From: CAZCVI01 sp964502145
GTDB lineage: Bacteria; Acidobacteriota; Aminicenantia; UBA2199
DNA length: 33,025 nucleotides
Assembly: GCA_964502145.1 (NCBI GenBank)
Contig: CAZCVI010000078.1
Coordinates: forward strand, 1-33,025
Direction of reading: 5' to 3'
Shown piece by piece: positions 7,050 to 14,282 of the stretch. The position numbers were made by a program, and so were the translations under genes. Position 1 is the first letter of the stretch, and every line of letters begins with the position of its first letter. The notes under the pieces are model-generated. The model did no database searches. It was not told the DNA's origin and saw only the letters and a list, made by a program, of their open reading frames with translations.

Positions 7050-8399
7050 ATGCAATTTCAAAAGAATATTTATATCTATAAGAGTCAAATATCTGCCACA
7101 TTAAAGTTAGCCGTGCCAGTGATAATTGGTCAGTTGGGCCAAGTGATGATGTCAATGGTGGACAGTCTGATGGTGGGTCATCTGGGAGCTGTGCCTTTGG
7201 CTGCGGCGGCGTTGGCCAACAGTGTTTTTTTCCTGGTGCTGGTATTTGGAATTGGTGTTAGTCAATCATTAACACCTTTGGTAGCAGAATCTGTAGGCGC
7301 GGGTTTACCACACCGATGCGGCAGTTTATTGAAACATGCACTGCTGGTAAACACGGGAACAGGAATCATACTGACAGTTATTTCGTTTGGCACGGCGGCG
7401 CTTATTCCTTTCTTGAACCAACCGGCGGCCATTATACCGCAGGCTGTGGCTTATCTTCATATCATGGGAATCTCGGTTATTCCGGTCATGCTTTTTCTGA
7501 CCTATCGGCAATACAGTGAAGGACTTTCTTTGATGTGGCCAGCGATGATTCTGACACTGGGTGCAAACATCCTCAATGTTCTTCTGAATTGGATTTTTAT
7601 TCATGGCCATTTTGGGTTTCCTGCTATGGGATTAACAGGAGCGGGGCTTTCCACATTGTTGACAAGGATTGTGATGACGATTCTTTTAATTGTTTATGTT
7701 CATAAAGCCAGTGCTTATCGTATGTATCGTGCCCCTATTTTTTTTAGACCGATTGTTTTTGACTGGAAGATGATCCGTAATTTGATTCGTATTGGTTATG
7801 GGACCGGGTTACAGTATTTTTTTGAAGTCGGTGCGTTTTCTGGTGCGGCAGTAATGATTGGGTGGATGGGAGCCAAGTATTTGGCAGCCCATCAGATTGC
7901 ATTGAGTTGTGCTTCTTTCAGTTTTATGTTTGCAATTGGTGTTTCTGCGGCAGCCGCCATCCGGGTAGGACAAGCCAAGGGAGAAAAGAATATTGTGGCG
8001 ATGAGAAGAGCGGGTTTTTCTGCTTTCTTTATGGCGGCATTGATCATGTTTAGTTTTGGTATCTTATTTATTCTTTTCCGTTTTACTATCCCGCATTTTT
8101 TTATTTCTGATCCGGAGGTTATTCAATTGGCCGCCTCGATCATTATATTTGCAGCCTTGTTTCAGGTTTCCGATGGACTTCAGAGTGCGGGATTGGGTGT
8201 ATTGCGCGGGATGGGTGATGTGCGGGTGCCAACTATGGCGACGTTTGCCAGTTATTGGTTGATTGGTTTGCCCGGGGGTTATTTGTTGGCGTTTCCGTTG
8301 GGGTTAAAAATCTGGGGGGTGTGGATTGGATTGTTTTTGGGCTTGACCTCTTCGGCAATCATCTTGACCACAAGGTTTCATTTAAAAACAAAAGAGTAA
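7050..8399 (+). CDS. MATE family efflux transporter
   Basis: 449 residues, usual for the family. The N-terminus is typical: LAVPVIIGQLGQVMMSMVDSLMVGHLGAVPLAAAALANS. About twelve hydrophobic segments are spread along the chain in two halves, consistent with the MATE fold. It would exchange cations (Na+ or H+) for drugs or other organic compounds across the inner membrane; substrate unknown. The start at 7050 has GGAGGG directly touching the ATG, too close for a normal ribosome-binding site, while a TATAAT at 7038-7043 ends six bases before it, so the mRNA may be leaderless. No convincing -35 box. It is not adjacent to the peptide locus and I have no reason to call it that locus's exporter. Confidence 0.93.
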   Translation: MQFQKNIYIYKSQISATLKLAVPVIIGQLGQVMMSMVDSLMVGHLGAVPLAAAALANSVFFLVLVFGIGVSQSLTPLVAESVGAGLPHRCGSLLKHALLVNTGTGIILTVISFGTAALIPFLNQPAAIIPQAVAYLHIMGISVIPVMLFLTYRQYSEGLSLMWPAMILTLGANILNVLLNWIFIHGHFGFPAMGLTGAGLSTLLTRIVMTILLIVYVHKASAYRMYRAPIFFRPIVFDWKMIRNLIRIGYGTGLQYFFEVGAFSGAAVMIGWMGAKYLAAHQIALSCASFSFMFAIGVSAAAAIRVGQAKGEKNIVAMRRAGFSAFFMAALIMFSFGILFILFRFTIPHFFISDPEVIQLAASIIIFAALFQVSDGLQSAGLGVLRGMGDVRVPTMATFASYWLIGLPGGYLLAFPLGLKIWGVWIGLFLGLTSSAIILTTRFHLKTKE

Positions 8400-8452
8400 A
8401 TGGACAATCAAATACATAATATATAAAAGTTTTTCAGGATGCTTCACGGACA

Positions 8453-8486
8453 GGGGCGGTCTTTTCAAAAAAGCCCCTTAACCGCC
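8453..8486 (+). terminator. Possible terminator after the MATE gene
   Basis: GGCGGT (8455-8460) can pair with ACCGCC (8481-8486), and GGGGC (8453-8457) alternatively with GCCCC (8473-8477). No long T tract follows. It lies between the MATE gene and a convergent toxin gene, where a terminator is expected. Confidence 0.35.
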
Positions 8487-8509
8487 AGAGGCAAAAAATA
8501 ATCCTTTAA

Positions 8510-8893
8510 TCACCAAAAAGTATTTACCTTGTAGTGGTGAAAATGGCTGTCTTTACTGATTATCGCAATATCTTCAGATATTGCCTGGGCAATAAGCAAC
8601 CTGTCGAAAGGGTCTCTATGATAAAACTCTAGCCTACTAAGCAACTCAGTATGTTCAAATGCGATGGGTAAAATTTCAAATCCATTTTTTTCGATTTGAC
8701 CGAGCACATCCTTGAAGGGATATTTTATCTTTAATTTCTCCAGGCTTATTTTAATAGACATTTCCCAGATACTTACAATACTGACAAACTTAAAATTTAT
8801 GGGGTTTAGAATCTCTTTTTGTGCTCTTTTTGAGAGGCTTTTATCGCCATTGATAAACCAGATGAAAGCATGAGTATCCAATAAGAGTTTCAA
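8510..8893 (-). CDS. PIN domain ribonuclease toxin (VapC-like)
   Basis: 127 residues. PIN-domain metal-binding acids are visible: Asp6 in LLLDTHAFIWF, Glu44 in SIWEMSIK, Asp97 in HRDPFDRLLIAQA, and Asp115 near the end in IISKDSHF. This set matches the DTHxxIW subgroup of VapC-like toxins, which cut specific RNAs and slow translation. It overlaps the upstream antitoxin gene by four bases (ATGA), so it is translationally coupled to it. Confidence 0.92.
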   Translation of the reverse strand: MKLLLDTHAFIWFINGDKSLSKRAQKEILNPINFKFVSIVSIWEMSIKISLEKLKIKYPFKDVLGQIEKNGFEILPIAFEHTELLSRLEFYHRDPFDRLLIAQAISEDIAIISKDSHFHHYKVNTFW

Positions 8894-9108
8894 TACATAT
8901 AATCCTTAAAATCGTCCAGGGGTTCGTCGAAATCCGGTGCCATCTCAAACATGCCCTTGCAACTGCCAAATTTTGGAATAAACTTTTTATCAATACCCTG
9001 CTGCTTTTTATGTTTTTTTTCAAAAAGAAATTCGATAAAATCTACTGCCTCGCGTTTTAAGCTTTCTGGCAGAGCATTAAATTTTGTATCAATTGTTAAA
9101 TGTTCCAT
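8890..9108 (-). CDS. DUF2281-family antitoxin
   Basis: 72 residues. The N-terminal half (LPESLKREAVDFIEFLFEKK) matches the DUF2281 family that commonly pairs with PIN toxins. The C-terminal half contains FGSCKGMFEMAPDFDEPLDDFKDYM, an acidic tail typical of the toxin-binding region of these antitoxins. First gene of the two-gene operon. The ATG lies seven bases after a TATATA -10 box, so the transcript is probably leaderless, and no ribosome-binding site is visible. Confidence 0.9.
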   Translation of the reverse strand: MEHLTIDTKFNALPESLKREAVDFIEFLFEKKHKKQQGIDKKFIPKFGSCKGMFEMAPDFDEPLDDFKDYMY

Positions 9109-9115
9109 GTATTTA

Positions 9116-9144
9116 TATATAGCATAATATCAAATCTTTTTCAA
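9116..9144 (-). promoter_or_regulatory. Promoter of the DUF2281-PIN operon
   Basis: On the minus strand TTGAAA (9144-9139), 17 bp, TATATA (9121-9116), then seven bases to the ATG at 9108. Confidence 0.65.
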
Positions 9145-9178
9145 TACATTTTGACCAGAAATTTTCTTACGGCGCTCA

Positions 9179-10606
9179 TTATATCTCCCGTATTTTATCC
9201 AGCAGTGTTATGCAATCATGTATTGAAGTAAAAGGGTTCATCAGGGTGGTTCGGAGATAAACGGCGCCATCAATCACGGTCTGTACAATATAAAACTCGC
9301 CATCTTCTTTGATGCGGTTGCGGATATTGGTGTTCAATTCGTCTAATTCGGTTGGCTTGGTATTGTTGGGAGTGAAGCGGAAACAGACGATATTGGCAGC
9401 GGGTTCCATGGCGAGTTGGAAATCTGGGCTCCGGGTGATCTGTGCGGCGAACTCTTTGGCCAAATCATAGGTTCTAGTGATATAATCGGCAAATAGTTGG
9501 GGACCATAGGTGCGCAACAGGGTATATATTTTTACACTCATCATTTTTTTGGTGCATTCCAATGTTTTCGCGGCGATATCGAACCAGTTGCCTTTCTTTT
9601 CATTGGCCAGCAGGTAAGAGGCTTTTTGGGCGAAGATTTCTTGCGCGAGTTGATCGTTTTTAAAAATAACCGCAGTGGTCAACGCGGGACATAAGAGCAT
9701 CTTATGAAAATCAATCACGACAGAATCAGCTTTTTCAATTCCTTTGACCAAGTGTCTGTATTTCTGGGTCAAGATAGCACCTGCTCCATGAGCACCATCA
9801 ACATGAAACCACAAGCGATGTGCCTGACAAAAGGTGGCCATCTCTTCGAGAGGATCATAAGAACCAGTAGACGTGGAACAGGCATTGCCCACAACAGCAA
9901 TGACCTGTTTCCCTTCTGTGATAGCTTGCTGATAACAGTGTTCCAACATGTGAAAATCGACTTCTTTTCGTTTATTGAGAGGAATTTTAATGATTCCTTT
10001 TTCCCCCCAGCCCATGATTTTAACAGCGCGAGACATACTGTAGTGGGCTTCAGCGGAAACCATGATCGCAAGAGGGCGCGCTGTGTTTGTGCCCTCTTCC
10101 CAGATATTATAATCGGTTTGGTGTTGGCGTGCGGCCAAGAGACCGGTCAAGTTGCCACTGGAACCGCCTGAAGTAAGAATGCCACCAGCTTCTTGCCCCA
10201 TGCCCAGAACAGAAGCCATCCAGTTAACGATCACTTTTTCCATGGCGGAGGAAAGAGGCCCGACTTCATAGACAGCCATACTATTATTTAATAGTGCGCA
10301 CAGCAATTCGGTTAACGCGGCCAGAGGCACGGGGGGTACAACCTGGTGTCCCATGTATTTGGGATGATGGAGATGAAGTGAGTCAGCGATAACATTGGCG
10401 AAAAATTCATTGAGACCTGTCTGGCTGGGCGCGGCAAAATCGGTTTGCCATTTTTCCAGCATATCTGCGGGAGTTTTCCAGGGCAGAGGCTTAAGAGGGC
10501 TGTTGTTCATACAGGAGTTTAGATAATCTGCCAGTTGGTCTACGAGTTGATGTCCGTTTTGGCGAAACATCTCAGGGTCAAAGGCGTTTTTTAGTAGTTG
10601 GGTCAT
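9179..10606 (-). CDS. PLP-dependent group II amino acid decarboxylase
   Basis: 475 residues, typical of the group II family that includes diaminobutyrate, aromatic amino acid and glutamate decarboxylases. Visible cofactor residues: the TSGGSSGNLTGLLAAR phosphate loop around 145-160, His188 in SAEAHYS that stacks on the ring, Asp270 in HVDGAHGAG that contacts the pyridine nitrogen, and the Schiff-base lysine Lys302 in IDFHKMLLCP. Substrate cannot be fixed from the sequence; an aromatic or diaminobutyrate substrate is most likely by overall resemblance. An AAGGA ribosome-binding site precedes the ATG. It is transcribed away from the peptide locus that begins at 10743; a link to that locus is not shown. 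Confidence 0.93.
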   Translation of the reverse strand: MTQLLKNAFDPEMFRQNGHQLVDQLADYLNSCMNNSPLKPLPWKTPADMLEKWQTDFAAPSQTGLNEFFANVIADSLHLHHPKYMGHQVVPPVPLAALTELLCALLNNSMAVYEVGPLSSAMEKVIVNWMASVLGMGQEAGGILTSGGSSGNLTGLLAARQHQTDYNIWEEGTNTARPLAIMVSAEAHYSMSRAVKIMGWGEKGIIKIPLNKRKEVDFHMLEHCYQQAITEGKQVIAVVGNACSTSTGSYDPLEEMATFCQAHRLWFHVDGAHGAGAILTQKYRHLVKGIEKADSVVIDFHKMLLCPALTTAVIFKNDQLAQEIFAQKASYLLANEKKGNWFDIAAKTLECTKKMMSVKIYTLLRTYGPQLFADYITRTYDLAKEFAAQITRSPDFQLAMEPAANIVCFRFTPNNTKPTELDELNTNIRNRIKEDGEFYIVQTVIDGAVYLRTTLMNPFTSIHDCITLLDKIREI

Positions 10607-10742
10607 GGGTATCCTTAGTAATCTTTTTAATCCTCATTTTAATCCATTTAAAGCAATCTGTCAAACACGAGAATCTGCATGGATTAAATTACCAATATAT
10701 AAGAGCATTTCAAAAAAATATTTCACAAAATATTTTTTTATA

Positions 10743-10771
10743 TTGCAATTAACAATAATTTGTGATAGTAT
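10743..10771 (+). promoter_or_regulatory. Candidate promoter of the peptide-modification locus
   Basis: TTGCAA (10743-10748), 17 bp, TAGTAT (10766-10771), in the 402-bp gap between the decarboxylase gene and the 38-codon peptide gene. Predicted start near 10778, giving a leader of about 230 nt before the peptide gene. I see nothing assignable between 10607 and 10742 other than AT-rich DNA. Confidence 0.5.
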
Positions 10772-10777
10772 TCCATC

Positions 10778-10990
10778 ATGATAACTCCAATGATATTTGT
10801 ACTTTTCTTAGAACGAATATTCAAATGCACTTCAGAACGATACTATCCATCAAAATTTCAGACAACGAATCACATCCCAACTGGAATAAGAGCTAGGCAA
10901 AATATGTGGGAATCCCTCGCAAAGAATTCAAAAATCAAGAATGCAAAAATAAACCGAATGATTTTATTGGGGATAAAGCCGGAAATCTAA
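10778..10990 (+). CDS. Doubtful 70-codon open frame in the leader of the peptide locus
   Basis: No recognisable family. The ATG lies exactly six bases after the candidate -10 box, the same geometry as at other leaderless genes in this window, and the frame stays open until 18 bp before the peptide gene. Against it: composition does not look like a folded protein, there is no ribosome-binding site, and the last 13 codons overlap the left arm of an inverted repeat. It may be a chance frame in a transcribed leader. Confidence 0.25.
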   Translation: MITPMIFVLFLERIFKCTSERYYPSKFQTTNHIPTGIRARQNMWESLAKNSKIKNAKINRMILLGIKPEI

Positions 10991-11250
10991 AAATTAAAGG
11001 AGACAAACATGCAAGATATTATTTTGATGAATGAAGGTACCGAAACCACCGAGGAAGGAAGCTGCTATTCCTGGCCTCCACTGGCAGATTGGGTTGGTGT
11101 TTGCTGGGTAGAAACAGACAAATAACCCTTTGCAAAGAGTGTTAATCCCCCTCATACGGGGAAGATGATTTTCACCATTAGTTTTAAGAGAAAAATTGTA
11201 GGACGAATAGAAACAAACAACCGGCTTTATCCCCAACCTAACCAGTCGGT
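10953..11250. repeat. 30-bp inverted repeats flanking the peptide gene
   Basis: The left arm 10953-10982 and right arm 11221-11250 are inverted copies matching at 25 of 30 positions, including a perfect 16-base core, TTGGGGATAAAGCCGG. The arms enclose the whole 38-codon gene and its ribosome-binding site. They are too far apart (238 bases) for a simple terminator. Confidence 0.75.
11009..11125 (+). CDS. Candidate RiPP precursor peptide, 38 residues
   Basis: A short gene with a strong AAAGGAG ribosome-binding site (10996-11002) six bases before the ATG. The N-terminal half is acidic (starts MQDIILMNEG, then a TETTEEG stretch) and looks like a leader. The C-terminal part contains CYSWPPLADWVGVCW followed by a short VETDK end: two Cys (19 and 32), three Trp (22, 28, 33), one Tyr and a Pro-Pro pair. 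Five radical SAM-type genes follow on the same strand, three of them with PqqD-like N-termini that normally bind leader peptides. That context makes a ribosomally made, post-translationally modified peptide the best reading. The kind of crosslink cannot be deduced; Cys- and Trp-based bonds are the obvious possibilities. I do not recognise the peptide as any named family. Confidence 0.72.
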   Translation: MQDIILMNEGTETTEEGSCYSWPPLADWVGVCWVETDK

Positions 11251-11403
11251 AATCCGTAGTATAAAGTAGTATGAATTTTGGAACAACACAGGCCACAACA
11301 CATGACGATGCTGTATAATACTTTTAAAAGAAGAATGAGTCGCCGATGCCCCCAGTTAACACGTATCGCTATCATCGCCATCATTTTTTTATATCATTGA
11401 AGG

Positions 11404-12822
11404 ATGAAATACGGTTCATCAATGTTTTTTTTCACATTCAAAAAGGATACCCTTCATTTTGTATTTAATACAGCCAAAGTTTCCATCTATCAGGTCCCTA
11501 AAATCATATACGACATCACGGAGATGTGGCAAGACAACTCCCCTGAAAATATTATCGAGCAATTAGGGAACAACTACGAGAGGGAATTGCTAAAAAAAAG
11601 TATTACCACCATCGAGCAAATGGGATTATTGGAGGGTCCAGTCCTTCCTGCTCCCGGTGCCAATGAGTCGATACCACCACCCCAAAAATACCATCTTCAC
11701 GAGCTATATTTACAAATCTCCCACGACTGCAACTTAAAATGCAGTTACTGTTACGCAGAAGGCGGCAATTTCGGTGGCCCCACCCTTAAAATGGATGAAG
11801 TGACGGCGAAAAAAGCGGTTGATTTTTTTTTGGAACAACTCCCTGTTTCTAGCACGGGGTTTATTAACTTCGATGGCGGCGAACCTTTCTTGAATTGGGG
11901 ACTTATTGAAACAGTGGTGGCCGATGGGCTTGAGAAAGCCAGAAACATGAAAAAAAAGGTCCAATTTAAAATCGGCACGAACGGCACACTATTAAACGAG
12001 GAGAACATCCGCCTGTTAAACGCCAGCCGCTTTTCCCTGGGTATTAGCATTGACGGTGCAGAACAAGCCCATAATGCGTGTCGAAAATTCAACGGCAATA
12101 CAGGCAGCTACGACGTGGTGGAGAAAAATTTTATCACGTATAAAGATTCCCTGAAGGATTGCATAATTCAAGCCCGCGCCACGATTACGAAAACCAACCT
12201 GAACGTGACTGAAGTGGTGAAACATCTGCTTCATCTGGGCTTCAAACATATTTATTTCGAGCCTGTCAGCTCCTCGGATCCGCGATTTGCCCTGACTCAA
12301 ACTGACTACAACATAATAAAAGAGGAGTGCTCCCACCTGGCAGAATTATATACGGATGCACTGTTACAGGGAAATTCTTATGCCCTCAATAATTTTAATA
12401 TGTTTATTAAACGGCTTCATTTTAAACAAAAATACCGGTACAAATGCGAGGTGGCACGAACGGGAGCAGCGATTACGCCCAAAGGAGAAATATATCCCTG
12501 TTACAAGTTTTCCAATCTGGAGGAGTTCCTAATGGCCCATGTGGACCAAAACGACCATTTGAACAAAGGTTGTATAAACGCGGCAATACAGGAACCGTTT
12601 CTTAACAACCATGTGGATAACCGCCCCGGTTGCCGGGAATGTTGGGCCCGTTACCTCTGCGGCGGCGGTTGTGCGTACCTGGGATTCCTTCTGCACCGGG
12701 ATATCAAGCAAAAGGACGAAAACGAATGCTCTTTTACTCTTCACATGATTACACTGGCCATGCAGATTTATGTGACTGTTAAAAATAAAGCCCCCCATTT
12801 CTGGAACGAGTATTTTAAATGA
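11404..12822 (+). CDS. Radical SAM/SPASM peptide maturase 1 with PqqD-like N-terminus
   Basis: 472 residues. Residues 1-80 resemble a PqqD-like peptide-recognition domain (VSIYQVPKIIYDITEMWQ). The radical SAM cluster motif CNLKCSYC is Cys109, Cys113, Cys116, followed by the SAM-binding DGGEP and TNGTLL motifs. The C-terminal SPASM domain, which holds auxiliary iron-sulfur clusters, shows CEVARTGAAITPKGEIYPCYKF and CRECWARYLCGGGC plus a late Cys. It is closest to the next gene; both end in a VKNxxPxFW motif, so they are tandem duplicates. The ATG at 11404 has AAGG touching it; another ATG lies at 11422. It is the first enzyme gene after the precursor candidate and probably acts on it in the cytoplasm. 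Confidence 0.92.
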   Translation: MKYGSSMFFFTFKKDTLHFVFNTAKVSIYQVPKIIYDITEMWQDNSPENIIEQLGNNYERELLKKSITTIEQMGLLEGPVLPAPGANESIPPPQKYHLHELYLQISHDCNLKCSYCYAEGGNFGGPTLKMDEVTAKKAVDFFLEQLPVSSTGFINFDGGEPFLNWGLIETVVADGLEKARNMKKKVQFKIGTNGTLLNEENIRLLNASRFSLGISIDGAEQAHNACRKFNGNTGSYDVVEKNFITYKDSLKDCIIQARATITKTNLNVTEVVKHLLHLGFKHIYFEPVSSSDPRFALTQTDYNIIKEECSHLAELYTDALLQGNSYALNNFNMFIKRLHFKQKYRYKCEVARTGAAITPKGEIYPCYKFSNLEEFLMAHVDQNDHLNKGCINAAIQEPFLNNHVDNRPGCRECWARYLCGGGCAYLGFLLHRDIKQKDENECSFTLHMITLAMQIYVTVKNKAPHFWNEYFK

Positions 12823-12863
12823 GACCCTGTACTATTTTGGCGAATGATTAACAAGGAAAAATA

Positions 12864-14267
12864 ATGGATAAAAAACAATCAAAGCAACTGTTTCCTTTTA
12901 AATCCGGGGAAAATGATTATATTTTCACTCCCGGCAATGTTTCTATTTATCAGGTTCCACCGCTTTATTACGAAATCGCAACATTATGGCAAGATGACGC
13001 CATGGATATCCAGAACATGATGATGGGCACACTTTCTTCCCGCTACGATGGGGCTTTAATTGGTTTAGCAGTGCAGAAGTTACAGACGATGCTAAACACC
13101 CCGCCCTCCTCGCGGGAAGAAACGGAAACACATGTGCCGGGTCTCAAGGAAATTCACCTCCAGGTCAGCCACGTGTGCAATTTAAATTGCAAATATTGTT
13201 ACGCCGAGGGTGGCAACTACGGCGGACCATCTCTTAAAATGGATCAAAAAACAGCCCGCCAAGCGGTGGATTATTTTCTGCAATCCCTGCCGGAGGGAAC
13301 GGTGGGGGATTTGAGCTTCGATGGTGGCGAACCACTTACCAATTGGGACATTATCCAGGAGGTGGTGGACTATGGGGAAAAAAAAGCACGGGAACAAAAC
13401 AAACGTCTCTTCTTTTTTATCGGCACCAACGGCACACTCCTCAATAAAAGCACCCATTCCTTGATCAAAAATAAACGTCTGGGTGTAGGGATCAGTATTG
13501 ATGGGGATGCGGATACACAGGATGCGAACCGGAAATACAGGAACAATAAAGGCAGTTACAGCACATTGTCCCGCAATATAAAGGATTTTATCAGCCACAT
13601 TGGCAACCAAAACCTACAGGCTCGTAGCACAATTACGCGCCATAACCTGAAAGTTTCAGAAACGGTTAAACACCTGTTAAGTTTGAACCTCATGCACCTC
13701 TACCTGGACCCGGTGAGCAGCACGGATCCCCACTGGCAATTAACCCCGGCAGAATTGGAGATCATAAATAATGAGTTCACCCTGTTGGCGGATTTTTATG
13801 CCAAAACCTTGTTAGAGGGAAAAATATTTATAATCAGGAACTTTTACCTCTTTATCAAGCGGCTTCATTTTAAAAAGAAACTGTTCTACAAATGCGGGGT
13901 AGGCAGAAGCGGAGTGGCTATCACGCCTAAAGGGGATATATTCCCATGTTACCGGTTCGCCAGTGTGCCCTCGTATCGCATGGGGAATATCTTTGAGCAG
14001 GGTATAAACCGTTCATTCCAACAGCAATTTATCGACAACCGCGTGGATGACAGAGCCGGATGTAATACCTGCTGGGCCAGATACTTATGTGGGGGCGGTT
14101 GCCCCTATCACGCGGTGTATAAACAGGGCGACATCTATAAAAATGACCATCAGGAATGCCAATTCCTGCTTCATCTGGTTGAACTTTCCCTGCAAATCTA
14201 TATCCGCGTGAAAAACAGCAAACCACAATTCTGGGACTTCTTTTTTAAGACAGTTAACCAGCGCTAA
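12864..14267 (+). CDS. Radical SAM/SPASM peptide maturase 2 with PqqD-like N-terminus
   Basis: 467 residues, same architecture as the preceding gene: PqqD-like region at about 1-80 (VSIYQVPPLYYEIATLWQ), radical SAM motif CNLNCKYC at Cys105, Cys109, Cys112, DGGEP and TNGTLL motifs, and a SPASM domain with CGVGRSGVAITPKG, a FPCYRF cysteine, and CNTCWARYLCGGGCPY. An AAGGA ribosome-binding site precedes the ATG, 41 bp after the previous stop. Two paralogous maturases in tandem suggest two separate bonds on one peptide or a heteromeric enzyme; the sequence does not decide. Confidence 0.92.
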   Translation: MDKKQSKQLFPFKSGENDYIFTPGNVSIYQVPPLYYEIATLWQDDAMDIQNMMMGTLSSRYDGALIGLAVQKLQTMLNTPPSSREETETHVPGLKEIHLQVSHVCNLNCKYCYAEGGNYGGPSLKMDQKTARQAVDYFLQSLPEGTVGDLSFDGGEPLTNWDIIQEVVDYGEKKAREQNKRLFFFIGTNGTLLNKSTHSLIKNKRLGVGISIDGDADTQDANRKYRNNKGSYSTLSRNIKDFISHIGNQNLQARSTITRHNLKVSETVKHLLSLNLMHLYLDPVSSTDPHWQLTPAELEIINNEFTLLADFYAKTLLEGKIFIIRNFYLFIKRLHFKKKLFYKCGVGRSGVAITPKGDIFPCYRFASVPSYRMGNIFEQGINRSFQQQFIDNRVDDRAGCNTCWARYLCGGGCPYHAVYKQGDIYKNDHQECQFLLHLVELSLQIYIRVKNSKPQFWDFFFKTVNQR

Positions 14268-14282
14268 CATAAAAACCACGGG

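Noticed and set aside
7050..8399. MATE transporter as exporter of the modified peptide
   Set aside because: It lies over 2.6 kb from the peptide locus with unrelated genes on the opposite strand between, and MATE proteins mainly export small molecules.
9704..10171. 155-codon plus-strand frame
   Set aside because: Antisense to the well-supported decarboxylase gene, which has a complete set of PLP motifs.
10994..11296. 100-codon minus-strand frame across the peptide gene
   Set aside because: No ribosome-binding site or recognisable family. It runs through an inverted-repeat arm and opposite a better-supported short gene.
11302..11400. 32-codon frame with basic start and hydrophobic end just before maturase 1, as a second precursor
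   Set aside because: No ribosome-binding site, and its composition is not leader/core-like. Its stop lies three bases before the maturase ATG, so weak translational coupling cannot be excluded.
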